Below, piece by piece: positions 54,301 through 63,080 of a stretch of DNA of 64,000 bases. The DNA is from Capilliphycus robustus. Lineage in GTDB: Bacteria > Cyanobacteriota > Cyanobacteriia > Cyanobacteriales > Microcoleaceae. The position numbers and the translations under genes were made by a program. The stretch is from assembly GCF_034932365.1 (NCBI RefSeq), contig NZ_JAYGHR010000009.1:50854-114853 (forward strand), read 5' to 3'. Below the pieces are notes generated by a model. It ran no database searches, was not told the origin of the DNA, and was given only the letters and a program-made list of their open reading frames with translations. Numbering within the stretch: the first letter of the stretch is position 1; each line of letters starts with the position of its first letter.

Positions 54301-54606
54301 CATGGTGTTAAAGTCGATTTAGAGTTGAAACTGCACGAAGGTCGTCCCCATGTGTTAGATGCGATGAAAAATCAAAACGTTCAACTGGCACTGATTACGC
54401 CTTCAGGAGAAGAAGCCAGGGCGGATGGGCTTTTAATTCGTCGCACAGCCTTAGCCTACAAAATTCCGATTATTACCACTCTAGCTGGGGCGAGGGCGAC
54501 GGTTGCTGCAATTCGGGCGATGAAGTTAGGGTCTATTGAGGTCAAAGCAATTCAGGATTACCAAAAATTGCCGCACACGCCCCTACCTTCAGGTATGGGG
54601 ATATAA
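51328..54606 (+). CDS. carB: Carbamoyl-phosphate synthase large subunit
   Basis: 1092 residues, the full length of CarB. Two ATP-grasp halves are seen: N-terminal KILLLGSGPIVIGQACEFDY (about residues 9-28) and KVMILGGGPNRIGQGIEFDY near 560. The C-terminal 130 residues are the MGS-like allosteric domain (ending LPHTPLPSGMGI). It makes carbamoyl phosphate from glutamine, bicarbonate and ATP with the carA product, for pyrimidine and arginine synthesis. carA is not adjacent. Confidence 0.97.
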   Translation: MPRRDDIHKILLLGSGPIVIGQACEFDYSGTQACKALREEGYEVVLVNSNPATIMTDPETAERTYIEPLVPEIVEKVIEKERPDALLPTMGGQTALNLAVALAKNGVLEKYGVELIGAKLEAIEKAEDRLLFKQAMERIGVACCPSGIVNNMEEAKVVAQQIGSYPLIIRPAFTMGGTGGGIAYNQEEYEELAAGGLDASPVSQILVEQSLIGWKEFELEVMRDLADNVVIICSIENIDPMGVHTGDSITVAPAQTLTDKEYQRLRDASIKIIREIGVETGGSNIQFAINPVTGDMIVIEMNPRVSRSSALASKATGFPIAKFAAKLSVGYTLDEIKNDITKKTPASFEPTIDYVVTKIPRFAFEKFPGSQPTLTTQMKSVGEAMAIGGTFCESFQKALRSLETGLAGWGCDRSEKLPSLDSIAGSLRTPHPERILAVRHALMLGMSVEEIYELTGIDPWFLDKFQEILDTEKLIKRTPLKQLDADQLLAIKRQGFSDRQIAYATKTTEDEVRAYRLQLAVKPVYKMVDTCAAEFESRTPYYYSTYWEEDEILPSDKPKVMILGGGPNRIGQGIEFDYCCCHASYALRADGYETIMVNSNPETVSTDYDTSDRLYFEPLTKEDVVNIIEAEKPIGIIIQFGGQTPLKLAVPLQKYLEANAEKNPDLKIWGTSPDSIDTAEDRERFEKILRQLDIQQAENGMARNYEQSLAIARRIGYPVVVRPSYVLGGRAMEIVYSDEDLERYMMFAVQIEPDHPILVDKFLENAIEVDVDSITDHTGEVVIGGIMEHIEQAGVHSGDSACSIPYQTLPEKAVETIRRQTIELAKALKVVGLMNIQFAVQGEQVFILEANPRASRTVPFVSKAIGIPLAKIASRVMSGKTLKELGFTEEQVPPYVAVKEAVLPFAKFPGTDVLLGPEMRSTGEVMGIDTEFGKAFAKAELAAGQILPLSGTVFVSMNDRDKTAVVPIVRDFLELGFKVTATMGTRRVLWEHGVKVDLELKLHEGRPHVLDAMKNQNVQLALITPSGEEARADGLLIRRTALAYKIPIITTLAGARATVAAIRAMKLGSIEVKAIQDYQKLPHTPLPSGMGI

Positions 54607-54849
54607 GGCTCTTTCTAATGCTAGAATAACTCTACTGGCAGGGTATTCAACCAGTTGAAAAACCCAGCATCTAATCGATGCAATGAACCTTGAAAACTTA
54701 AGGTACGGGGTTCTTGCTCTGAATGCTTTGGCCATATAAAACCTTAAAGCACCAAGTACAGAGAATCAAGCATTTTTTTCTCAAGTACGGTAGGGCATAC
54801 CGAAACTATCTCTGAAATGAGATGAACGACTGGGGAGACTCACCCCTCT
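54607..54849. other. Intergenic sequence leading into an orphan element end
   Basis: About 240 bases without a gene, between the carB stop and the IS605-type end. It may be the 3' part of an omegaRNA-like transcript whose tnpB has been lost. No tnpB-like reading frame remains. Confidence 0.35.
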
Positions 54850-54956
54850 GGAGTAGGTTAGGAAACTAGCTTGCTGTAAGGGTTGTCAATGAATCAGTAA
54901 TCCAAAGCCGTGAGGCTTGGAGAATCCCCTTTCTTTAGAAATGGGGAGTATGTCAA
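54850..54956 (+). mobile_element. Orphan IS605-family right end / omegaRNA-like remnant
   Basis: TCCAAAGCCGTGAGGCTTGG, then AGAATCCCCTTTCTTTAG and AAATGGGGAGTATGTCAA ending at 54956. This is the standard hairpin and TCAA end of IS605-family elements with tnpB. The same end occurs at 42248-42300 on the other strand. Nothing upstream codes for TnpB. Confidence 0.7.
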
Positions 54957-55149
54957 TATTAAAAGATAGCTTTAGGGGCGAGTTCTGCTTGACAGTGAAC
55001 AGTCACGGCTAGGGGTAATTGATGAATTCCCCCTACAACTGATAACTGTACCGAACTCCCCCTACCCTGATAACAGAATAAATCAACTGACTACGCCCAA
55101 CACCCTGCAAGTGAAATAATCTGGATATGTGATTATAGAAATTTTTGAG

Positions 55150-56394
55150 ATGATAAACCGCCACATTTCCTCAATTCCAAAATCAGCTTATCTTCATATT
55201 CCCTTCTGTCGTCGCAGGTGCTTTTACTGTGATTTTGCCGTTTCTGTGGTGGGCGATCGCCGACGGGGTGAAAATGCAACTTGGATACAACAGTATGTTG
55301 AGGTGTTGTGTGAGGAAATTACCCAAACCCCCGTTACAGATCAGCCTCTAGAAACGATTTTTTTTGGCGGGGGAACTCCTTCGCTGTTATCGGTGAGTCA
55401 GTTGGGTCAAATTTTGGACAGTCTTGATCAACGCTTGGGGATTGACTCTCAAGCTGAAATTTCGATGGAAATGGACCCGGACACCTTTGATCAAGATCAC
55501 TTACAAGGGTTTGTGAATTTGGGGGTGAATCGGGTTAGTCTGGGAGTACAAGCGTTTCAGGATGAACTTTTAAAAGCTTGTGGGCGATCGCATACGGTGG
55601 CGGATGTCTGGACTGCTATTGAGTTGATTCACCGTGTTGGCGTTTCTAACTACAGTATTGATCTGATTTCTGGTTTACCTGATCAAACGATAGAACTTTG
55701 GCAACAATCTTTAGAACAGGTCTTAAAAATTAATCCGCCTCATGTGTCTCATTATGACTTGATTGTTGAACCGAAAACGGTGTTTGGCCGATATTATTCC
55801 CCTGGAGAGTCTCCCCTACCGAGTGATGAAACCACAGCCACGATGTATCGTCTGGCGCAAGAAACCTTGACTCAAGCCGGTTATCAGCATTATGAGATTT
55901 CAAATTATGCCCGATCTCGGATGCAGTGTCGTCATAATTTAGTTTACTGGCATTGTTTGCCTTATTATGGGTTTGGCATGGGGGCTGCGAGTTATTTACA
56001 AGGATATCGCCTCACCCGACCTCGACAAACTCAACTCTATTATCAATGGGTTCGCTCTGAAAATCAAAGTTCAAATGCTGAATGGATCAATACGGCTTGT
56101 GATCTTTTATTGGAAAGGCTGATGTTGGGGTTGCGTTTGGCTGAAGGGGTGAGTCTGGGTTGTTTGTCTGAAGAATTTGGACAGCAAACGGTTCAACAAA
56201 TTTTGCAATGCTTGTATCCTTACCAGCAACAGGGATGGGTGGAAATTGTAGCCGTTGACGGCAATGATCAATCTAGAGATTTACAAGGCTATTTGAGATT
56301 AACCGATCCAAATGGGTTTTTATTTTCTAATACGATTTTAGCCAGTTTATTCAGCTATTTTAGTGATGCTGAAATTTCTTTGCAGTACAGTTAA
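55150..56394 (+). CDS. hemW: HemW-like radical SAM protein
   Basis: 414 residues from ATG 55150 (an open frame reaches 55129 without support). The radical SAM cluster site is CRRRCFYC at about residues 20-27, with FFGGGTPSLL and the substrate region VNRVSLGVQAFQDELLKACG. A C-terminal winged domain (about 300-410) follows. This is the HemN-like family named HemW, which holds or delivers haem and is not a coproporphyrinogen oxidase; it lacks the HemN CxxxCxxCxC fourth cysteine (here F follows). Divided only by an intergenic region from carB. Confidence 0.88.
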   Translation: MINRHISSIPKSAYLHIPFCRRRCFYCDFAVSVVGDRRRGENATWIQQYVEVLCEEITQTPVTDQPLETIFFGGGTPSLLSVSQLGQILDSLDQRLGIDSQAEISMEMDPDTFDQDHLQGFVNLGVNRVSLGVQAFQDELLKACGRSHTVADVWTAIELIHRVGVSNYSIDLISGLPDQTIELWQQSLEQVLKINPPHVSHYDLIVEPKTVFGRYYSPGESPLPSDETTATMYRLAQETLTQAGYQHYEISNYARSRMQCRHNLVYWHCLPYYGFGMGAASYLQGYRLTRPRQTQLYYQWVRSENQSSNAEWINTACDLLLERLMLGLRLAEGVSLGCLSEEFGQQTVQQILQCLYPYQQQGWVEIVAVDGNDQSRDLQGYLRLTDPNGFLFSNTILASLFSYFSDAEISLQYS

Positions 56395-56586
56395 GTCATA
56401 ATTTAACCAGAACAGTTGTTCGGTGTTGCTTGATTAATCTAATTAAAAAAAATTCCTAAAAAGAATAAACAGCAAAAGAAAAATTTTTGATTAGGCATGG
56501 TAATTTATACCGTTTCCCTGTAGAGAGGAAGGCTAATTCTTCATCTCAGACTTAAGATAGAAATTCAGCCCGATCATCTTGCAGAA

Positions 56587-56829
56587 TTGCTGGAAAGAGC
56601 AGTAGAATTGAAGCAAGGATTGACCATTACACAAAGTCTAGATGCCAGGGATCAAGACAGCGAGACAGGTCAGCCCCCAGGTTGGCAACAAAAAATCAAG
56701 TCAAACCGGGTTCAAATAAAAGATGAGATTCAACCTTTACTCGGACAGACAGGCGGAAATGCTGTAAGTCTGTCCGTTGGAGTGCAAGGTAAGATCAATA
56801 AACAGCTTGGATTACTTTTTCAAGGTTGA
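56587..56829 (+). CDS. Short protein or gene fragment of unknown function
   Basis: About 80 codons from TTG 56587; the same frame is open upstream to a TAG at 56520 with a plausible continuation (LKIEIQPDHLAEL) but no ATG. Contains QSLDARDQDSETGQPPGWQQ and QPLLGQTGGNAVSLSVGVQG. No recognised domain. The lack of a start codon suggests it is the tail of a longer gene lost by deletion, or a protein with an unusual start. Confidence 0.35.
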   Translation: MLERAVELKQGLTITQSLDARDQDSETGQPPGWQQKIKSNRVQIKDEIQPLLGQTGGNAVSLSVGVQGKINKQLGLLFQG

Positions 56830-56891
56830 GAAGGTCAGAAAATCTAAGCGATTTTCAAACATCTCAATTTTTTTGAAATAATTTGGGAACA

Positions 56892-56911
56892 CTCCTCAGT
56901 CAAATGAGGAG
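56892..56911. repeat. Small hairpin before the DUF1830 gene
   Basis: CTCCTCA (56892-56898) pairs with TGAGGAG (56905-56911), followed by GTGGTGTGTCATAA, resembling the ends of IS605-type elements but too short to assign. Confidence 0.35.
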
Positions 56912-56953
56912 GTGGTGTGTCATAAAAACAACGTTTGAAATGAGGATTTCGAC

Positions 56954-57238
56954 ATGACATTAACATTGGATAAATTGCCGGCTAATTGTGAAACTAAGCT
57001 GCTTTGCTGCTACTCAAATAACAGTGATAAAGTGCAAGTCGTCCGAATTGGTAATATTCAAAATTGGTATTTAGAACGGGTTGTTTTTGCTGGAGAAGAT
57101 TTTCTGTTTGAAGCCCCAACTGAAGGCGAATTAGAAGTTTACCAAGGTGACAGCGACGGCGTGAAATTACTCCAAAAGCATTTGTGCGAGGGTTTGCAGG
57201 TAGAAGAAGGGCTAGGATCAAAAGCCGCAAACGCTTAA
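56954..57238 (+). CDS. DUF1830 protein
   Basis: 94 residues of the cyanobacterial DUF1830 family: KLLCCYSNNSDKVQVVRIGN, then WYLERVVFAGEDFLFEAPTE and ELEVYQGDSDG. Function unknown. The ATG has GAGGAT 7 bases upstream. Located just before the initiator tRNA. Confidence 0.8.
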   Translation: MTLTLDKLPANCETKLLCCYSNNSDKVQVVRIGNIQNWYLERVVFAGEDFLFEAPTEGELEVYQGDSDGVKLLQKHLCEGLQVEEGLGSKAANA

Positions 57239-57419
57239 TATCCAAGCCCAAGAGTTGAAAAAAATGCGATCGCGCCTGTCGTGGTGTATTGGGTGGATAC
57301 AGAAAAAGCGCGATCGCTCAAAGGGCTTACAGTATTAAAGTTGAGGAAAACTTGAGAAAAATATTTGATTGAGGGGTTGTCAATTCGTTATAGGTTGGGT
57401 TATAGTTATAGATATGCGA

Positions 57420-57496
<77 letters not shown>

Positions 57497-57513
57497 ACAA
57501 GAAGACTGTCAAG

Positions 57514-57548
57514 AAAGCCCTAAAGCCAAACTGTGCTAAGGGCTTTTT
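57514..57548 (+). terminator. Terminator of the initiator tRNA
   Basis: AAAGCCCT (57514-57521) pairs with AGGGCTTT (57539-57546), followed by two further T. It lies 18 bases past the tRNA. Confidence 0.7.
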
Positions 57549-57676
57549 GCGTCTGAGGTTGAGGTCTAGGGAAGTCAATTCTGGGAACGCGCGATCTTGT
57601 TGAGTCTAGAAACTTTGGCAGTGAGAAACGATCACGATAAACTGGATGTAATTCTGTTGCTGTCTAAGTTAAAGCT

Positions 57677-59212
57677 ATGCCCGGAGCCGATCTTCCACCC
57701 AACTTCAATTCATCTGATCCAACTCCTCCAACAGATTCTCACCTTTTAGAGTCTAATGAGACTTCAGCACCTTTGAGTCATTTGAGCCAGACGAGTGATG
57801 AGTATTACTCAGAAGATGAAGAATGGGAGACTGTTAATTTACCCCATGCTATCAGCGTTGATCAGCTTCCTGTTAGAGAGACTTCCGAAGAAGAAAGAAG
57901 CACTCCAGAAGTGATCGACGAGAGGCTCGCTTCTCGGGGAATAGAAGTAAGAGTAGGTGAAAGCGAAAATCTATCTCAATTGATTCAAGCCTTACACCAG
58001 TGTAATCAGGATTTAATTAATCGAGTCACTTCACTCGAAACCGAACTTGATGAATGCAAAAAGCAATTAAACGATCAAAATCATTTACTCAATCAACGCA
58101 ATCAAGACTTAGTTTTTGCTCAAGATCAAGTCAGTCGTCTGTTTGGGAAGCTAGAACTGTCAAACCAAGTGATTCGACGCCAACAAGTGTTGGTTGAAAC
58201 CCTAAGCGAACAATGGGAAACAAGCCAAACTCGTATGGCTCAGATGGAACGGGAATGTGCGATCGCTCAACAGCGCTACAATGAACAGTTCCATGAGTTA
58301 GTACAAGCTCAAAATGTCGGTCGAGAATTGCGATCGCGTTTGCATCGTCAGCAGCGTCATACCCTTCAGTTTAAAGCAGCGCTGGAGCGGTGTCTAGAAA
58401 TGCAACCGCGATTAGACCAGGCTACCCAGACTGAACCCAAGACGACTTTAAATTTACCGAAGATTGAGAGTGTCAATCAAGCCGATAGTTCTAATCAGTC
58501 TCCTACAATGGAACTGTCCGCTTATCCAATTGCCGTTTCGAGATCTCAACCCGTTAAACCTTGGTCAGCCGATACTCAAACCGATAGCGATAGTGTAGAA
58601 CGCCTAGATGAAATTGTCAGACAAGAACAAGAGTATGATGATTTTGATGAGGAACTCGTCGATGAATGGCTTGAGTTAGACGAAGCTGATTCAGCACAAC
58701 CAGATGATTCTAGTCACGATCAACAGGATTTTCAAAATCCTCAGTTTTCAGAACGAGCCGATTTAGGGGAATTAGAAAGCTATTGGCATCTGAAAAATCC
58801 CAGCGATCCCACCTTAACATCAAATCCCTTTGAGGAAGCCGATGATCCATCTTCCCAACTTGATCAACTGTCTGGAATAGAACCTTCACCTCGGTTTGTA
58901 GAGGAGGAGTTAGATCGGATTCGGATTGAATATGCTTCCTCAACTATACCGAGTTTTGATCTACAAATGGGGAAATCCGGGTTTATCCCTTCACCCCATC
59001 AACCTCTTGATCAATTGCATCGCGGTTCCGACAAACAACAAGAAAGTGTTTCATCAACTCGCCGAACCGCAAACTGGCCAGCACCGTTAATTCAGCCGAC
59101 TCGTCATCAAAAATTGCGATCGCTGGCTGCAATTGAACTCCCCAAATTTCCCCAATATAAGCCTGTTGAAAGAGTGGTGATCGCTTCTAACTATGAAGCT
59201 GAACCCTTTTAA
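57677..59212 (+). CDS. Long acidic coiled-coil protein, conserved type
   Basis: 511 residues. Ser/Pro/Asp/Glu-rich and probably disordered N terminus (1-100), a heptad coiled coil at about 110-255 (LETELDECKKQLNDQNHLLN, RMAQMERECAIAQQRYNEQF), then an acidic low-complexity stretch with DDFDEELVDEWLELDEADSA, ending in a basic tail (LAAIELPKFPQYKPVERVVI). No enzyme domain or signal. I recognise the general type from cyanobacteria but no function. It lies behind the initiator tRNA. Confidence 0.65.
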   Translation: MPGADLPPNFNSSDPTPPTDSHLLESNETSAPLSHLSQTSDEYYSEDEEWETVNLPHAISVDQLPVRETSEEERSTPEVIDERLASRGIEVRVGESENLSQLIQALHQCNQDLINRVTSLETELDECKKQLNDQNHLLNQRNQDLVFAQDQVSRLFGKLELSNQVIRRQQVLVETLSEQWETSQTRMAQMERECAIAQQRYNEQFHELVQAQNVGRELRSRLHRQQRHTLQFKAALERCLEMQPRLDQATQTEPKTTLNLPKIESVNQADSSNQSPTMELSAYPIAVSRSQPVKPWSADTQTDSDSVERLDEIVRQEQEYDDFDEELVDEWLELDEADSAQPDDSSHDQQDFQNPQFSERADLGELESYWHLKNPSDPTLTSNPFEEADDPSSQLDQLSGIEPSPRFVEEELDRIRIEYASSTIPSFDLQMGKSGFIPSPHQPLDQLHRGSDKQQESVSSTRRTANWPAPLIQPTRHQKLRSLAAIELPKFPQYKPVERVVIASNYEAEPF

Positions 59213-60094
59213 AAAGAAGAAAAACCACGCTCGACACGAAGACACTAAGAATAAATCTTTGTGACGAGCGTGTCGAGCCTGGTGAGTTTCCCCATCACCT
59301 AAATGTCCTTACAGTTACAAAAAACCGTCAGAACGAATAATTGCTGTTGCATCAACTTCAAGTAAAGTTGATTTATTTTATTTTTAAATCAAAATCTCTT
59401 GCTTTAACCCGTCGTGGGTTGCAGAGTTTCTTTGAATGCTAAAACACAATCATAAATAACTGTAGATGCAGATGTTTTTAGGATTAATGAGCTGATCACC
59501 TTTTAAATCAACACCTGAAAAATAATCCCTAATTAAAGTTAACCTTAAGTTACAGAAAAATCTAAACTGAGAACTTGATCCTTTACCAACTTACCTCTAT
59601 CTCAATCTAACATTTTAACTTGAGTTCGTCCTCTGTAAATTTACAGAATTTTACGGGTTTAAACTTTTTGAGTTTATCCGTAAATTTACGGAGTATGAGT
59701 CTTTTTTGACAAACCGTTAATTTTTGGATTATTATTTTTACTGATGATATAACTGAAGTTTTGGATAATGAATTTACTTTAGGGCTATAAATTACTGAAA
59801 GTTACTACAATTGACTAGAACCCCAGGTAATCAATTTTACCGTAGAACAAGTTCAAAAAAGTTTACAGTTTATCCCCGAGAAAGTTTAAGTATCATTAAG
59901 GTAATTATTGAATTTGCCCTCGGAGTAAATGCTGACTAAACTCACGCCTTCTAGTTCGAGAAAAAGATCACAACTGACTAAAAAAGTTTGCTTTTCATTA
60001 ATTTTCGGTAAAATTGACACTGTATTCTCATATTTCTCGATTTTCTGCATACATTTTGTCTATTGTAGCAATCAAGTGAACCAAGACTCAACCT
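59213..60094. other. Long intergenic region with paired palindromes
   Basis: About 880 bases, AT-rich. ORFs here (such as 59929-60201) overlap the MBOAT start and have no support. Two 14-bp palindromes at 59633-59691 stand out. Confidence 0.45.
59633..59691. promoter_or_regulatory. Two GTAAATTTAC palindromes, possible operator pair
   Basis: CTGTAAATTTACAG (59633-59646) and CCGTAAATTTACGG (59678-59691) are perfect 14-bp palindromes sharing the core GTAAATTTAC, with centres 45 bases apart. The stretch between them can also fold (TTTACGG with CCGTAAA), and a run of T follows at 59701. Could be a dimeric regulator's site or an RNA structure. Confidence 0.4.
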
Positions 60095-61567
60095 ATGACC
60101 TTTATCTCAGTTACCTACGCTCTATTTTTACTCATTTTGTTTGGAGTTTACTGGATTGTCCCTTGGCAATCTTGGCGACTCCTGACGTTGTTAGCTGCTA
60201 GTCTAATTTTTTATGGGACTTTACAGATTCAATATATTCCATTGCTACTCCTGTCTATTCTGTTTAATTTTGGCTTGGCTTTAGCAATTGGTGAACCGCT
60301 TGACTGGCGAATTGCTAATGAAGCTTGGAATAGTCGGCGTTTGATTTTACTATGGATTGGTATTATTGTTAATGTCTTTCTTCTGTTGGGCTTTAAATAT
60401 TTACCGTTTATTTTTAATATTGTAGGAGAAACTTTTAAACTTCCTCTATTTCTTGACCGTGCAAGTTGGTTAGATAATAATCTGATTGCACCACTCGGAT
60501 TAAGTTTTTTCTGTTTTGAAATTATCGCTTATTTAATTGATGTTTATCGAGGCGCACCCGCAGCAACTTCTTTTCTATCCTTTACCTCTTATAAATTCTT
60601 TTTTCCAAAACTTATTTCCGGGCCAATTACCCGCTATCATCATCTCGAACATCAACTCAAAAACCTAAAGTTTCCCCTGACCGAACAAATCGCCGATGGA
60701 CTCTGGTTAATTGCCCGAGGTGCGGTTAAAAAAGGCTTATTTGCTGACCGAATTGGGATTTTAGTTGACTTGAGTTTTAGTAATTTACAACGGGCTGGAA
60801 GTGTAGATTTATGGTTAGCAACCTTTGCCTATGGATTACAACTTTATCTCGATTTTAGCGGTTATATTGACTTAGCGAGAGGAAGTGCATTATTACTCGG
60901 TTTAAGTCTGCCTGAAAATTTTGACGCACCTTATTTTACCACAAGTATAGCTGACTTTTGGCGACGTTGGCATATGACGTTAGGAGACTGGTTGCGAAAT
61001 TATTTATACTTTCCCTTGGGAGGCTCTAGAGTCGGATTAATTCGTACTTGTCTCAATTTATTAATTGTAATGTTAATCGCTGGAATTTGGCATGGTGCGG
61101 CTTGGGGTTTTATTGTTTGGGGAATTTTACATGGTTTAGCATTAATTATTCATCGCCTGACAGATGTGTTGTCAAAACAATTTTCTATAGCCTGGATTTG
61201 GAAAAGGTTTCCGGGTATTATTTTTGCTTGGTTTTTAACCCAATTCATGGTCTTTTTTACTTGGATATTTTTTAGAGTTCCCAATTTTAAAGAGGCTATG
61301 TTTGTTGTTCAAAATTTATGGAATCATCCGGCTGACATCCAATTTTCTCATAAAGTTTATGTAGAATCTTTAGGACTAGAACGAAGTAATGTTGTTTTTT
61401 TACTCTTATCCGTTTTTGTTTTAATGGGATTATCTACTTTGTTGAACCGAGGATTAAAATTACAGCTTAATTGGCCTCTAAAACTTTTACTTGCACCCCT
61501 TTGTTTTCTGGCTGTTTGGTTACTTGCACCTGAAGGAGTATTACCTTATATTTACTTTGATTTTTAG
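60095..61567 (+). CDS. MBOAT-family O-acyltransferase (AlgI-like)
   Basis: 490 residues and about 11-12 membrane segments. The invariant histidine lies in MLIAGIWHGAAWGFIVWGIL at about residues 325-344, and DFWRRWHMTLGDWLRNYLYF is the second signature. Such proteins move acetyl or other acyl groups across the membrane onto polysaccharides; AlgI-like members work with an AlgJ/AlgX-type partner, and no such gene is in view. It ends 250 bases before the convergent egtB. Confidence 0.88.
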   Translation: MTFISVTYALFLLILFGVYWIVPWQSWRLLTLLAASLIFYGTLQIQYIPLLLLSILFNFGLALAIGEPLDWRIANEAWNSRRLILLWIGIIVNVFLLLGFKYLPFIFNIVGETFKLPLFLDRASWLDNNLIAPLGLSFFCFEIIAYLIDVYRGAPAATSFLSFTSYKFFFPKLISGPITRYHHLEHQLKNLKFPLTEQIADGLWLIARGAVKKGLFADRIGILVDLSFSNLQRAGSVDLWLATFAYGLQLYLDFSGYIDLARGSALLLGLSLPENFDAPYFTTSIADFWRRWHMTLGDWLRNYLYFPLGGSRVGLIRTCLNLLIVMLIAGIWHGAAWGFIVWGILHGLALIIHRLTDVLSKQFSIAWIWKRFPGIIFAWFLTQFMVFFTWIFFRVPNFKEAMFVVQNLWNHPADIQFSHKVYVESLGLERSNVVFLLLSVFVLMGLSTLLNRGLKLQLNWPLKLLLAPLCFLAVWLLAPEGVLPYIYFDF

Positions 61568-61652
61568 CCCCTAAGGGTGTATGATTATTGATATCAGTTT
61601 AGGGCGCAATTTATATCAGTTGATATCACATCCGATTAATTAATGATCATTG

Positions 61653-61719
61653 TGTAGGGGCGGGTTCTGCCTCGTTCTCTGTCTGTGAGGAAAAATTTAG
61701 ATAAACCCGCCCTCCTACT
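61653..61719. repeat. GGGGCGGGTT palindromic repeat, copy 2
   Basis: TGTAGGGGCGGGTT (61653-61666) and AACCCGCCCTCCTAC (ending about 61718). Related to the copy at 50909. A second hairpin GGGCGC / GCGCCC lies at 61781-61800, just past the egtB stop, and may end that transcript. Confidence 0.65.
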
Positions 61720-61817
61720 ACCCCCATAACGCAATTAATCAACCGGACATGATATTAGGGCGCTGTTTTTATCAATTTAGGGCGCAAGCAAGAGCGCCCC
61801 TGCGAAGTGATTTTTGA

Positions 61818-63080
61818 TTAAAATTCACCGTGACTAACACAGCGAAAACCGGCTAATATTTCTCGGACTCCTGGATAATACCAATTGCGAAAACTACACC
61901 GCATCGCCCAAGGACGAGTCGCCCAACTTCCCCCTCTTAAAACCCGATGTTGCTGATCAAAATAACTCTGAGAATATCCAACATAAGGATAATATTCAAA
62001 TCTCGAATATCCAGCAAACCAACTCCCTGTCCACTCCCAAACATTCCCTAATAAATCTCGCACTCCGTAAGCACTTTCTCCTTGAGGATAACCATTAACA
62101 GACGTTGTTCCCTGTAGCATTTTTTCGCTATCATTACAATTACATCGGTTAGAATTTGGCAATTCTTCTCCCCAAGGATAAGTCCGTTTGCTTTGAGTTT
62201 CTTCATCCCAACTAGCGGCTTTTTCCCATTCTGCTTCTGTCGGTAAACGTTTCCCGACAAACTTACAATAGGCTTCGGCTTCGTACCAACTCACGCCACA
62301 AACAGGATGATCATCAAAGATTGCATCATCTAGCCAATATAACGGTTTAGAAACCGGATTTTGTTGTAACCATTGCCATCCTTGAGTAGACCACCATTGA
62401 GGATTTTGATATCCTCCAGCCTGCATAAATATGCGATATTGACCACAAGTAACCGGATAACGATCAATCCAATAGGTGTCTAAATAAAGACGATGTAAAG
62501 GCTTTTCATTATCCATCGCTTCGACTGAATTATTTCCCATTTCAAACTCACCTGCGGGAATTTTTATTGTTTGGGGAGAATGAGAAATTTTCGAGGAAGA
62601 CTCAGAGATTTGTTGTTGATTTTTTGAACAGTTGAGATGGTGTAACTGCAAAACCAAAGCAATGGTTTCGCTGTGTTGACTTTCGTGTTGTAAAATAAAC
62701 CGCCATAACCGTTCTTGTTCTTCGATAGGTGCCGTCTCGAAATAACGCCAAACTTGACTTCTAACCGCTTCTAAATAACAATTAATTGTCGAAATGACGG
62801 GTAATTGAGTCCGTTCATGTTTCGGTAAACCATCAGCCCGAAACAGTTGATCATATTCAGGAAATAGAGGTTTTAAACCCGCACAGTTTTCGAGTAACCA
62901 ATAAGCTTCTGTAAAAGCAATATGTCCGAAATGCCAACCAACCGGACTAAAATCAGGATGAGGTTGAGCGCAAAATGCAGTTTCATCGACAGCTTCCAAT
63001 TGTTTTAAAGTGCCAAGACGACAGCGATGAAAGGCATAATAAAGGCTGTCTTTAAGCGAGTTTTTCGATGTGGATATCAA
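61818..63080 (-). CDS. egtB: EgtB-type iron-dependent sulfoxide synthase
   Basis: About 420 residues. An N-terminal DinB-like domain has the iron-ligand histidines HFGH (about 50-53) and HESQH in LQHESQHSETIALVL (about 140-154). A C-terminal FGE-sulfatase (SUMF1) domain begins KIPAGEFEMGNNSVEAMDNE and ends GGSWATRPWAMRCSFRNWYY. It joins hercynine with a thiol (cysteine or gamma-glutamylcysteine) in ergothioneine synthesis. There is no ATG; the TTG at 63080 overlaps the egtC end by 29 bases and gives the right length. egtD is not in view. Confidence 0.82.
   Translation of the reverse strand: MISTSKNSLKDSLYYAFHRCRLGTLKQLEAVDETAFCAQPHPDFSPVGWHFGHIAFTEAYWLLENCAGLKPLFPEYDQLFRADGLPKHERTQLPVISTINCYLEAVRSQVWRYFETAPIEEQERLWRFILQHESQHSETIALVLQLHHLNCSKNQQQISESSSKISHSPQTIKIPAGEFEMGNNSVEAMDNEKPLHRLYLDTYWIDRYPVTCGQYRIFMQAGGYQNPQWWSTQGWQWLQQNPVSKPLYWLDDAIFDDHPVCGVSWYEAEAYCKFVGKRLPTEAEWEKAASWDEETQSKRTYPWGEELPNSNRCNCNDSEKMLQGTTSVNGYPQGESAYGVRDLLGNVWEWTGSWFAGYSRFEYYPYVGYSQSYFDQQHRVLRGGSWATRPWAMRCSFRNWYYPGVREILAGFRCVSHGEF

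Noticed and set aside
55150..56394. Coproporphyrinogen III oxidase (HemN)
   Set aside because: The cluster motif CRRRCFYCDF lacks the extra cysteine of HemN and the length and C-terminal domain fit HemW.
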